Program-made: the position numbers and the translations under genes
Source: Myxococcus xanthus
GTDB lineage: Bacteria; Myxococcota; Myxococcia; Myxococcales; Myxococcaceae
NCBI RefSeq assembly: GCF_006402735.1
Contig: NZ_CP017174.1
Span: 3,351,001-3,415,000, forward strand
Direction: 5' to 3'
DNA: 64,000 bases
Shown: positions 54,201-63,380 of the stretch, piece by piece
Layout: the number at the start of each line of letters is the position of its first letter
Numbering within the stretch: the stretch's first letter is position 1
The notes under the pieces: model-generated
The model's database searches: none
What the model was told of the DNA's origin: nothing
The model's input: only the letters and a program-made list of their open reading frames with translations

Positions 54201-54798
54201 GGCGTGGGACTTTATCCAGCAGCCATGGCAGCCCACTGCGGCGGAGCCTTCGGAAGTCATCACCACGCTCCTGTCCGCGGCGGCCAGCGCGGCCACGGAA
54301 GTGCCCGTGGGTGGCCCTTCCGTGACGGCGGAGCACGTGTTGTCGGCGCTCGACGTGGTGAGCACCCAGGGCACGCTCGGCAGGGTGGTGTTGGCGTACT
54401 GCGCGGGCCGCTACCAGCGCGCCTTCCTCCTGGGCGAAAGCCTCGGCCTCGCGCGGGTGGGGCATGCATGGGGACCGGGCAGTGAAAGCGCGGCGGTCGC
54501 CGGACTCAAGGTCGACCTTGAAGCGCCGTCCCTGCTGCACACCGCGATGACGTCCGTGGGTGCCAGCGTCTTCGACGCACCGGCCTGTCCCCAGGACGAA
54601 GCCATCTTCGCCGCGCTGGGTGGCGAGGGCGCCTCGCACCTGGCCGTCATCGCCATCCGGAGCCGGGGCCAGGCAGTGGCGTTCATCGTCGCGGACCATG
54701 GCGCGGAGCCCATCGCCGCGCCCGCGCTCGATGAACTCACGCTTATCGCGCAGAGGGCCTCCGAGGTCTTCTCCCGTCTCCCCACCCGGAGCGCCTGA
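48286..54798 (+). CDS. giant GspE-N (MshEN)-like / PGM-repeat / GAF-like protein
   Basis: The protein has 2170 aa. Residues 1-150 match the N-terminal domain of type II secretion/type IV pilus ATPases (LGAILVRKGLITQAQLDEAL, then VAMASPLEIEHADALGFITG); the ATPase itself is missing. Residues 180-395 are an acidic, Pro-rich linker. Residues 400-945 hold about 24 repeats built on (V/M)PPGM-x-G-x-x-PP. Residues 950-1900 are Ala/Val/Ser/Asp/Glu-rich and probably disordered. Near 1925 and 1970 the motifs LASTWEFVGW and LASAWDFIQQ repeat. Residues 2000-2165 look like a GAF domain (ALDVVSTQGTLGRVVLAY). No signal peptide or membrane helix. MshEN domains bind cyclic di-GMP in known proteins, so it may be a scaffold for a polar or motility complex; this is inference. 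A terminator follows. Confidence 0.85.
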   Translation: MAEMLGAILVRKGLITQAQLDEALRAQLIYGGRLGSNLVELDILDIDTLAMVLGEMCRYPVAQEADFEAAPDAVLQLLPAAMAEKHQAFPLAQEGRRLKVAMASPLEIEHADALGFITGLRIVPYVTPELRLFQFQELRYGIKRETRFIQMTSTKRPKRTPAVALPVDLPSMPAALSMTPPPPAPVRAEPEAEGMFGGLAPGQYLSGDDPDTETEDSGSVGWAPAVSGSSHPLDHLPPPEPPVAMIDFGEDGGMRGGTPEAPVPPTLTPVGGGARPASPPRLTPTETPRAVAPPPFALAPEPAEEIDLLEEGEVLEEGEVVEDVAAVPEDFDDGVPAPGVAVASAMPMAPQGAGGGTQPPGLASRQGVASRPPVPPVGAASSEPGGPARGALGVGEGMGAPPGMLSRPSAHPGAPVPPGMMGARPPSSPGLQAVAGPPGMVGAPPGPGASMPPGGAGARPPSATGLPAVHGAPGVGTAGPQVPPGMLGASPSSAPGGMAVPPGMMAARPPSATGLPAIPGPHGPVPPGMAGARPPSMTGVPAVPGPHGPVPPGLMGAPPPAAGAPVPPGLMGAPPPAAGAPVPSGIMGANPPAKVGAGAPGLVGGQAPATAGAGAPVPPGMTGHRPPSATGLPAVSGPPGMAGGASGPAVPVPPGMMGHRPPSATGLPAVPGPHGPVPPGMMGARPPPAPGLSSAPGPHGPVPPGMMGHRPPSATGLPAVPGPHGPVPPGMVGARPPSSSGLPAMPGPHGGPVPSGMMGARPPPAPGLPGSPGPVPAGMMGARPPPAPGLPVPHGPVPPGMMGARPPSSPGLPAVQGARGAMPPGMTGAPPPSVHRGPQAPGPHGTMPPGMTGAPPATAHGVPLAPAPHGVMPPGMKGAPPATANGVPHAPAPHGTMPPGMKGAPPPSVHGAPHAPVPHGVMPPGMTGTPPPSAHGLPKAPLAHGALPTEMTAGARAVAGPGMPRPHSPHGQTPPGTLPVPPAAGSPPVAPLQGAPMQGMEQGPLSGPPAQVSPTPPSGVVAAHPAGIPSQPPMGMTPPGAMPPPASLGDARPVEANMPVPGNAAAEAPRTDEPAETSPGEAHAAPSSAAADGTERPFHLEQSLGASVSSGVSSAPDFDSSRMPVPPGMSPAVHRGQGVSPAPFASEGRESPHESGAVPQLVGIPVEVSAQEHVPSAVDASGAPAQALPTDSDVVLDVDAVAVTASDVVSAPPVATEGASSVDVEVAPETPDRTDVTVVVEPVIATDAAVEPQEVDEAAMVMAEGAGAASGGVASEAVGVTAADVSVESGGVTTEAAAVSSDTAVATDAVLDATAVGAVDSAVLEAADGSGARAEEPAASPIHDEPKAAVAASVAGAATAESEAASVASPDIEAVAASAVLDAANVATSGVDDSAVGAASSAQDVAGDANAVLAVSAAGAVSAQPDDSVGPGANVDASAASFVTAQPNDSDVEGTAVHLPGVDARPAAEAASTAELADASTPGPEVGTSQHSDASPVESPNAEAVSTVVSASSDDVAAPELIGGVPQGDSLTDARSNEVALTVSERVATPDGTAATATVEIGAVPSSVESPSGERIVSDPEVAQALAASAYETALPSPASSAASQDAEVPAQAGQPAPVDSVAHTQSSDTSQSVTDHVSADSIPEPEGTEQPPSVEALPEASQAHSGPALAGEPAEAVSLLASTTPAEAQRPAEPIIVADAVGHSTAQSAATETLAGTEPSETAPANSELTSDSSSPATQEPVAVSPSAETTLTATVDAPTAVTPSDAPDGFSEAAAATTETEPTPSIESVPAAMPSTGERAALPFGEVTQPFGLKLDLAAIASESDPTAEDASTGKHADTPTQDTPAPRKARGFVVAEHGELLTTPVAPAAILDATEPAVHGGTPAPFVETPEFTTPPVAPTPRVPIELDDLSGASDEPMQLASTWEFVGWQGGDDSGPIGHVPETTWADRGVDLDGPAISPAATEVPLASAWDFIQQPWQPTAAEPSEVITTLLSAAASAATEVPVGGPSVTAEHVLSALDVVSTQGTLGRVVLAYCAGRYQRAFLLGESLGLARVGHAWGPGSESAAVAGLKVDLEAPSLLHTAMTSVGASVFDAPACPQDEAIFAALGGEGASHLAVIAIRSRGQAVAFIVADHGAEPIAAPALDELTLIAQRASEVFSRLPTRSA
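49933..50028 (+). repeat. perfect 48-bp tandem duplication within the PGM array
   Basis: Bases 49933-49980 and 49981-50028 differ only near the end of the second unit's continuation; both encode VPPGLMGAPPPAAGAP. An exact tandem copy like this indicates a recent change. Confidence 0.9.
50242..50478 (+). repeat. 87-bp direct repeat, 150 bases apart, within the PGM array
   Basis: Bases 50242-50328 recur at 50392-50478 with one mismatch (C/T). Both encode PPGMMGHRPPSATGLPAVPG followed by PHGPVPPGM. The intervening unit differs. This marks a two-unit block duplication. Confidence 0.85.
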
Positions 54799-54828
54799 GC
54801 GCGAGCCGGAGGAGGGGAGATGAAAAAA

Positions 54829-54855
54829 GGCTCCGGAGCCAGGTGCTCCGGAGCC
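54829..54855. terminator. bidirectional terminator between the giant gene and nrdJ
   Basis: A perfect 11-bp stem GGCTCCGGAGC/GCTCCGGAGCC with a CAGGT loop is preceded by AAAAAA on the plus strand, which is a T-run for nrdJ transcripts, and followed by CTCTT for the giant gene. Both genes converge here. Confidence 0.88.
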
Positions 54856-54884
54856 CTCTTCACTTCAAGAACGGCGCGTCGCGC

Positions 54885-57677
<2,793 letters not shown>

Positions 57678-58281
57678 GTCGCCACCCTCCGCGAGTTCAC
57701 TGTGAGTTCTGATGCAAAATTTGCAAAACGCTAACGTCGCGAGATCCCGATGGTTCCGATGGATCAGCCCGACGCGAAACGCGGGTGACCTCGGAGCGGA
57801 TTCGCGACGACGAAGCAGGGGCGCGCCCGGCCCCTCGGCTGTTCTTGGGAGATGCCCGCCAGACTGCCGGACGAGGCCATGGATAGACGCCTGTAGCACC
57901 TCCGTCAAAGATTCTATCGATACAACAAATGGTATCCGTCAATGTCATGCCCACCACGGATTGTGTACAGCCGTGAAGTGGGCGCCCGGTGTCTGCCTGC
58001 CTGCCCTGCTGCTACTGCGTTCAGCGAGGGAGCCCGATCTAGAGGGCCGCGCCTGCCCTGGCAACACATGCTTTGCAGTGCCTGAGTCCAGATGGCGAGC
58101 CATGTATTGTCACTTCGAGCCAAGCGAGCGTGATCACTGGGAGACGTTTGCTGTGAGTCTGTGCACGACTCGGGTGGGTGCAACCGTGCTGATCCGCCAG
58201 GCGTGGTGGATCAGCCCCGTTGGCGGTCCGTTGGTGAACGAGGCCGTCGATTTTGGCCCGGACGCGCGTTAGGAGGCGGAC
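57678..58281. other. intergenic region, 604 bases, no gene called
   Basis: The stretch separates nrdJ from the divergent [2Fe-2S] gene. It contains the palindrome at 57713-57725 and is visibly less GC-rich than its flanks around 57890-57960. An open frame at 57712-58272 has several Cys but no ribosome site or recognisable domain, so I leave it uncalled. Confidence 0.6.
57713..57725. promoter_or_regulatory. palindrome upstream of nrdJ, possible operator
   Basis: TGCAAAATTTGCA is a perfect palindrome around the central A, 36 bases before the nrdJ start codon on the minus strand. It does not match the NrdR box. It could be a repressor site or part of the promoter. Confidence 0.4.
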
Positions 58282-58623
58282 ATGGCTCCTCCCTACCAGC
58301 GCCACGTCTTCGTCTGTACCAACCGCCGCCCGGACGGAAATCCCAAGGGGTGTTGCGCCTCCAAAGGAGCGGAGGAGGTTCGCGCCGCCTTCAAGGCGGA
58401 GCTCGACAAGCGGGGCCTCAAGGGACACATGCGAGCCAACGCGGCGGGATGCCTGGACACGTGCAGCTTCGGTGTCGCCGTCGTCGTCTACCCGGAAGGC
58501 ACCTGGTATGGCGGCGTCCAGGTGGAGGACGTGAAGGACATCGTCGAGCAGCACCTGATGGAAGGCCGCCCCGTGGAGCGGCTGCTGATGCCCTTCTCCC
58601 GCAAGGCCGTCACTCCGGGCTAA
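58282..58623 (+). CDS. thioredoxin-like [2Fe-2S] ferredoxin-domain protein
   Basis: The protein has 113 aa from ATG 58282 with GGAGG upstream. The fold and cysteines match the thioredoxin-like ferredoxin family: HVFVCTNRR (Cys12), GCCASKGAEEVR (Cys24/25), and AGCLDTCSFG (Cys57, Cys61), which bind a [2Fe-2S] cluster. VVVYPEGTWYGGV is the typical core strand pair. It would transfer electrons or sense redox state in the cytosol. It is divergent from nrdJ; whether it donates electrons to that enzyme is only inference from position. It might equally be an orphan ferredoxin. Confidence 0.92.
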   Translation: MAPPYQRHVFVCTNRRPDGNPKGCCASKGAEEVRAAFKAELDKRGLKGHMRANAAGCLDTCSFGVAVVVYPEGTWYGGVQVEDVKDIVEQHLMEGRPVERLLMPFSRKAVTPG

Positions 58624-58715
58624 GCGCGCTTCTCTGTATTAACCCGAAAAAGTCGACGCCTGCCTCTGTCTGCGTGAACCCGCAGACGAGCCGCGCGGAA
58701 CCCTTGTCGAGAAGT

Positions 58716-58735
58716 CCGGTGCAGGCCTGCACCGG
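58716..58735. promoter_or_regulatory. 20-bp perfect palindrome upstream of the chitinase gene
   Basis: CCGGTGCAGG followed directly by CCTGCACCGG forms a perfect palindrome; after one mismatch it extends 3 bp on each side (AAG/CTT). It lies 42 bases before the chitinase start and 92 bases after the ferredoxin stop. It may be an operator for the chitinase gene or an unusual terminator. Confidence 0.5.
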
Positions 58736-58777
58736 GCTTGGGCTCGGCGTGTGTCCAGCGCGGCGAGGAGCACATGC

Positions 58778-60577
58778 ATGCGTCGCAGTTGGTGGGCCTC
58801 TGGCCTGATCGCCACCGCCTTGTCCGTGGCTGGCTGTGATTCCGAAGTGCCGTCGTCTCACGTCCGGGACCTGATGGCGTTCCAGGATGCGGCTCTGGCT
58901 GCGGAGTGGTCCGTGGGTGTCGCGTACTCCGTGGGGACGCGCGTCACCTATCAGGGGCGCCTCTATGAATGCCGGCAGCCGCACACGTCCCAGGCGGATT
59001 GGACGCCGGTGGCGGTGGCGGCGCTGTGGTTGGACCTGGGGCCCGCGGGTGGTGGTGAGCCGGATGCGGGCAGCGGCGGGACGGACGCGGGCACGGGCGG
59101 GGACGTCACCGCGCCCACCGTGGGCTTGAGTGCCAGCACCTCGCGCATCACCGCCGCGGGCTCGCTGAGCCTGACGGCCACGGCGACGGATGACGTGGGC
59201 GTGACGCGGGTGGAGATCCTGGAGAACGGCGCCGTCGTCGCCACTGGCTCGCAGTTCAGCCGGGCCTTCAGCGGCTGGGAACAGAACGGCACGTATGTCT
59301 ACGCGGTGCGCGCCCATGACGCCGCGGGCAACGTGGGGACCACCACGCTCACCGTCGTCGTGGACATTCCGGGCGGGCCGCCGCCGGGAGGAAAGCGCAT
59401 CGTCGGTTACTTCACCGCGTGGGGCATCTACGCGCGCAACTACCACGTGTCCAACGTGCAGCCGTCCAAGCTCACGCACATCAACTACGCGTTCTCCAAC
59501 ATCTCCGGGGACGGACGCTGCATCCTCGGCGACCCGTTCGCGGACATCGACAAGGGCGGCGGCTGGCAGGGTGAGTGGGATCCCGGCCAGCTGCGCGGCA
59601 ACTTCCGCGCGTTCAAGGAGATGAAGCGGCAGAACCCGCACCTGAAGCTGCTCATCTCCGTGGGTGGCTGGTCCTGGTCCACGCACTTCTCCACCGTGGC
59701 GTCCTCGCCAGCCTCGCGCGCGGCCTTCGTGAAGTCCTGCGTGGACCTCTACATCCGCGGCCAGTACCCCGGCGTGGACCCCGTCAACGGCGAGGGCGTG
59801 TTCGACGGCATTGACATCGACTGGGAGTACCCCGTCGGTGGCGGCCTGCCGGGCAACAGCAACAGCCCCGCGGACAAGCAGAACTACACGCTGCTGATGC
59901 AGGCGTTCCGCAGCCAGCTCAACGCCGTCACCACGCAGACGGGCAAGCCGTACCTGCTCACCATCGCCACGGGCGCCTCGCCGGACCTGCTGGAGAACAA
60001 GCAGGAGACGAAGAAGCTGTCCGACGTGCTCGATTGGATCAACGTGATGTCCTACGACTACCACGGTGCCTTCGAGAGCACGGTGAACTTCCACTCGGCG
60101 CTCAATCGCGTCACGGGTGACCCGGGCGCGGCCACGGGCTTCTACACGGATGGCTCGGTGTCGAAGATGCTGGCGCTGGGCGTGCCGCCCGCGAAGATTG
60201 TCGTCGGCGTGCCCTTCTACGGCCGGGGCTGGGGCAGTGTGCCCAACGTGAACAACGGCCTGTTCCAGAGCGGCGTGCCCACGCGCGGCACGTGGGATGA
60301 CGGCTCGTCGGGCCTGACGGGCGTGTTCGACTTCAAGGACATCAAAGCCAACTACGAGCGCGCCGGTTCCGGTTACACGAAGTTCTTCCACCCGGAGGCG
60401 AAGCAGGCCTACGTCTACAACCCTGCCACGGGTATCTGGATTGGGTATGACGACGTGCAGAGCATGAACGCCAAGGCGGACTACATCCTGAACAAGAACC
60501 TGGGCGGCGCGATGTTCTGGGAGTTGAGCGGTGATGACGGCTCGCTGCTCGATGCGCTGGCACGGAAGCTGCGCTGA
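58778..60577 (+). CDS. GH18 chitinase, modular lipoprotein
   Basis: The protein has 599 aa from ATG 58778; GAGGAG is 7 bases before it. A signal and lipobox end at Cys20 (VAGC). Residues 40-90 are a CBM5/12 chitin-binding module (WSVGVAYSVGTRVTYQGRLYECR split by the aromatic pair). Residues 115-200 are a bacterial Ig-like unit. Residues 205-599 are the glycoside hydrolase family 18 barrel with the catalytic DGIDIDWEYP motif and SVGGW, MSYDYHG and GVPFYGRGW strands. It hydrolyses chitin, probably at the cell surface, in line with a predator or soil scavenger. The catalytic Glu is present. Confidence 0.95.
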   Translation: MRRSWWASGLIATALSVAGCDSEVPSSHVRDLMAFQDAALAAEWSVGVAYSVGTRVTYQGRLYECRQPHTSQADWTPVAVAALWLDLGPAGGGEPDAGSGGTDAGTGGDVTAPTVGLSASTSRITAAGSLSLTATATDDVGVTRVEILENGAVVATGSQFSRAFSGWEQNGTYVYAVRAHDAAGNVGTTTLTVVVDIPGGPPPGGKRIVGYFTAWGIYARNYHVSNVQPSKLTHINYAFSNISGDGRCILGDPFADIDKGGGWQGEWDPGQLRGNFRAFKEMKRQNPHLKLLISVGGWSWSTHFSTVASSPASRAAFVKSCVDLYIRGQYPGVDPVNGEGVFDGIDIDWEYPVGGGLPGNSNSPADKQNYTLLMQAFRSQLNAVTTQTGKPYLLTIATGASPDLLENKQETKKLSDVLDWINVMSYDYHGAFESTVNFHSALNRVTGDPGAATGFYTDGSVSKMLALGVPPAKIVVGVPFYGRGWGSVPNVNNGLFQSGVPTRGTWDDGSSGLTGVFDFKDIKANYERAGSGYTKFFHPEAKQAYVYNPATGIWIGYDDVQSMNAKADYILNKNLGGAMFWELSGDDGSLLDALARKLR

Positions 60578-60673
60578 CCCGGGCTGAAAATCAGACAGGC
60601 ATTGTGAGCGTGTCGTGAAGCCATACGCCGAGGGACTTCTGTTCCCCGGCGTCATGGCGTTAGGGTTTGCCGC

Positions 60674-61873
60674 ATGTCCTTCGCGGCCGCCGTCCTGCTG
60701 GTGGCGCTCTCCAGCTCTTCCGTGGCCGCCGAGCCGTGGACCGCCGTCGTCCGGGTGGCGTCCGACGAGGACACCGCCTTGCTCGTGCGAGTGCGGGGGC
60801 AGAGCAGCGACCTGCCCATGCGGCTCGAAGTCTCGTCCGGAGCGCCGCTCGAGGGATTTCGCGAGGGCCCATGGCTCGCGGCGGAACGGCTGGCCGGGCA
60901 CCACCAGGCCCGCGCTGTCCTCTGGTTCGTGCGAGAGGGCAGCGACGTTCGCGTCCAGGTGGCCGAGTTCGACAGCCGGCGTCTGTTCTCCCGGGCCGCG
61001 CGGCTGGGGCAATCACCAGGCTCGCTGGAATGGTCCACGGGGGCGGAGGCGCTGGCGCTGGCCGCTCGCTCCGCACTGCGCGCGGTGGAGGCCGGTGCGC
61101 CGCTCGGTGATGTGGTGGAGGTGGCGCCGCCGCGTCATGCATCGAACGAAGAGGGGACTGAAACCGGGGTGGGCCGGCGCATCGGGGAGGCAGCCTCCGG
61201 TGATGAGGCCGCGCCGAGGACGCCCACGTCCCCGTCCCCGGAAGAAGCCATTGCACTCGCGGAGGATGGGGCCTTGGCTTCTGCTCGGGAATGCGTGGCG
61301 TCACCTCGTGAGGGCCTGGGGCTGGCTTCGGCCGAGGAGAACCCAGCGCGCCAGATGTGGCTCGCGTTGGGGGGCCATGCCGCGCTGGATGGGTACACGC
61401 GCAGGGGCCACCAGGGGTTGGTGGTGGGTGTTGGATTGCAGCCGGGCCGTTGGCGGCTGCGAGCGCAAGTCCTGGCCAGTGTTCCGACCCGGCTTCGCGA
61501 TGCCCGCACGGAGTTGACGTTGGGGCAGCACGCGGCGTCGGTGTGGGCGGGGCTTCCCTGGGCGGCGGCGGAACGACTGGATGTGGAGGCGGGATTCGGC
61601 GCGGGGGCGGTGGTCTTCACCCGCCGGACGCAAGCGCTGACGGAGGATGTGGAGGCGGCGCCTCCGGGCACGATGCTGGCCCTGCTCATGGGGCCCGAGC
61701 TCCGCACCCGGTGGCGGATGGGGGCGCGTGTCGGCCTGGAGACGAGTCTGGCCGCGGAGGTCCTGCTGGGCCGGCCCGAGCTTCGCTACGCCATCGATGG
61801 AAACTTCGTGTCTCGTGGTGCGGGTTGGGCCGTCCGCCCACGGCTGGGCCTGGCGATGGTGGTTTTTCTTTGA
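60674..61873 (+). CDS. exported protein, probable outer-membrane beta-barrel
   Basis: The protein has 399 aa with a signal peptide (MSFAAAVLLVALSSSSVAA). Residues 20-150 form a first domain. A charged, Glu/Ala-rich linker follows to about 225. Residues 230-399 are amphipathic strands of barrel type, with alternating hydrophobic and polar residues (QGLVVGVGLQPGRWRLRAQV, DVEAGFGAGAVVFTRR) and a final strand ending GLAMVVFL, where the terminal aromatic-like pattern suits outer-membrane insertion. I do not recognise a family. It is the first gene of the sigma-factor string; the sigma gene begins near or at its stop. Confidence 0.7.
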   Translation: MSFAAAVLLVALSSSSVAAEPWTAVVRVASDEDTALLVRVRGQSSDLPMRLEVSSGAPLEGFREGPWLAAERLAGHHQARAVLWFVREGSDVRVQVAEFDSRRLFSRAARLGQSPGSLEWSTGAEALALAARSALRAVEAGAPLGDVVEVAPPRHASNEEGTETGVGRRIGEAASGDEAAPRTPTSPSPEEAIALAEDGALASARECVASPREGLGLASAEENPARQMWLALGGHAALDGYTRRGHQGLVVGVGLQPGRWRLRAQVLASVPTRLRDARTELTLGQHAASVWAGLPWAAAERLDVEAGFGAGAVVFTRRTQALTEDVEAAPPGTMLALLMGPELRTRWRMGARVGLETSLAAEVLLGRPELRYAIDGNFVSRGAGWAVRPRLGLAMVVFL

Positions 61874-61908
61874 GCGCGGATGACCCGAATGGCCCGGTGC
61901 CGTCCTCC

Positions 61909-62511
61909 ATGGCGGCAATGAGGAGCTCGGGCTCACACGCAGCGGACCCACGTCGTGCGGCGGAAGACCCTCGCATCCAAGCGGCCATCCAGGGCGAGCG
62001 CGAGGCAACCGGGGCGTTGTTGATGGAGCTGCTCCCCCGGGTCCGCAACCTCGTGCGCTACCTGGTGCGCGGGGATGTGGACGTGGAGGACATCGCCCAG
62101 GAGGCGCTCATCGCCCTGGTGCGAGGACTGCCGTCATACCGCGCCGAAGGCCGCTTCCAGTCCTGGGCGGACCGGGTGGTGGCTCGGACGGCGTTCGCAT
62201 GGCTGAAGCGCTCCCGCGGCCGGGATGCCCAGCACGCGGATGCGCCGGTGGAACTGGTCGCGGTTCCCTCCGAGGATGCGCTGCCGGACGAGTATGTTCA
62301 TCGCCGGCACATGGTGACACTCCTGGATCGGCTTTCGACTGAGCAGCGGCATGCACTGGTGTTGCATCACGTGCTGGAGTTGAGCGTGCCGGAGATTTCG
62401 ACGGAGCTGGGCATTCCCTTCGAGACGGTGCGCAGCCGGCTCCGCTTGGGGCGGACGGCGCTGCGCTCGCTGGCGTCCGCGGAGGGTGACGGGGGGGAGG
62501 ATCGGGGATGA
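61909..62511 (+). CDS. ECF-like RNA polymerase sigma factor
   Basis: The protein has about 200 aa. Region 2 covers about 35-100 (VRNLVRYLVRGDVDVEDIAQEALIAL split, then FQSWADRVVARTAFAWLKR), and region 4 about 135-195 (LSTEQRHALVLHHVLELSVPEIS, then IPFETVRSRLRLGRTALRSL). Region 3 is absent, as in ECF factors. It directs polymerase to specific promoters, normally held by an anti-sigma factor. The start is uncertain: ATG 61909, ATG 61918, or TTG 61870 overlapping the preceding stop. Its stop overlaps the next gene's start (ATGA at 62508), so sigma and partner are co-translated. Confidence 0.92.
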   Translation: MAAMRSSGSHAADPRRAAEDPRIQAAIQGEREATGALLMELLPRVRNLVRYLVRGDVDVEDIAQEALIALVRGLPSYRAEGRFQSWADRVVARTAFAWLKRSRGRDAQHADAPVELVAVPSEDALPDEYVHRRHMVTLLDRLSTEQRHALVLHHVLELSVPEISTELGIPFETVRSRLRLGRTALRSLASAEGDGGEDRG

Positions 62512-63380
62512 GTGACTTCAGGGAAGAGGGGGATGACGCCCTGAACGCGCTGGTCCTGCCGTTGGACGAAGGCGCGGGGCCGGCCCGACGCATCTCCCGG
62601 GAACGGTCGGCGCAGATGGTGCTGGCCGCGCTGGAGGCGGGTGCGTTGGTGTCACAGCCCACGCCCCGGCCACGCGGCAAGCGGCCTCCCGTGTGGTTGA
62701 TGACAGGCGCGCTCCTCGTGGCGGGCGCCGCGGCAGCCGCGGTCTGGAGCTTCACGCGCTCAAGCCGGGCGTCGACGTCGCAGGTTGAAGAGGCTGTACT
62801 CACGATCCCCCCGCGGTTGGGCACGGCGTCACAACGGAGCGACACCGAAGCGGTGGACGCGGCACCCTCTCGGTTGGATGCCGTGTCAGAAGTGGCTCCG
62901 CCCGTTACGCCAGCGGTGCCTGCCGCGTTCATCGCTGAAGCCGAGGGAGCGTCCGAGCCGGCGCGTCCGCGAGCGCCACCGGCCACCGTGAAGTCGGCTG
63001 CGCCGGAAGACCTCTTGCTCAAGGCCAACGGACTTCGTTCCGATGGGCGGTGGAAGGAGGCCGAGGCGCTCTACTTGCGCGTCATCCGCGCCGAGCCCTC
63101 GTCGCTCGCATCATATGTCGCGCGCGTCGCCTCGGGCTCGCTTCGACTGGAGCACCTGGGGGACGCGCGAGGCGCCCTGCGTCAGTTCAAGGCGGCGCTT
63201 CGCATCCAGCCACGCGGTGTGCTCGACCAGGAAGCGCAGCACGGCATTGCCGAAGCGCACCGTGTTCTCGGTAACCGGGACGCGGAGCGCAGCGCGCTGG
63301 AGTCGTTCCTCTCCACCCATCCGGATTCGCCGCTCGTGCCGTCGGCTCGCGCGCGCGTTCGGGAACTCACCGCGCCATGA
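62508..63380 (+). CDS. single-pass membrane TPR protein, probable anti-sigma or regulator
   Basis: The protein has 290 aa. The N-terminal 60 residues are cytosolic and charged. A membrane helix lies at about 65-83 (WLMTGALLVAGAAAAAVW). A Pro/Ala/Glu linker leads to TPR-like repeats at 165-290 (GRWKEAEALYLRVIRAEPSS, GDARGALRQFKAALRIQPRG). The topology matches anti-sigma factors (short cytosolic head, membrane anchor, outer sensing domain), but the usual zinc ZAS motif (HxxxCxxC) is missing. It overlaps the sigma gene by 4 bases and the next gene by 4 bases. Function is inferred from position. Confidence 0.8.
   Translation: MSDFREEGDDALNALVLPLDEGAGPARRISRERSAQMVLAALEAGALVSQPTPRPRGKRPPVWLMTGALLVAGAAAAAVWSFTRSSRASTSQVEEAVLTIPPRLGTASQRSDTEAVDAAPSRLDAVSEVAPPVTPAVPAAFIAEAEGASEPARPRAPPATVKSAAPEDLLLKANGLRSDGRWKEAEALYLRVIRAEPSSLASYVARVASGSLRLEHLGDARGALRQFKAALRIQPRGVLDQEAQHGIAEAHRVLGNRDAERSALESFLSTHPDSPLVPSARARVRELTAP

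Noticed and set aside
57712..58272. 186-aa Cys-containing open frame
   Set aside because: No ribosome site, no domain, and it overlaps the promoter regions of two divergent genes.
57678..58281. Cobalamin riboswitch expected before a B12-dependent reductase
   Set aside because: No B12-box-like GCCACTG or its complement is seen, and class II reductases are not usually the regulated target.
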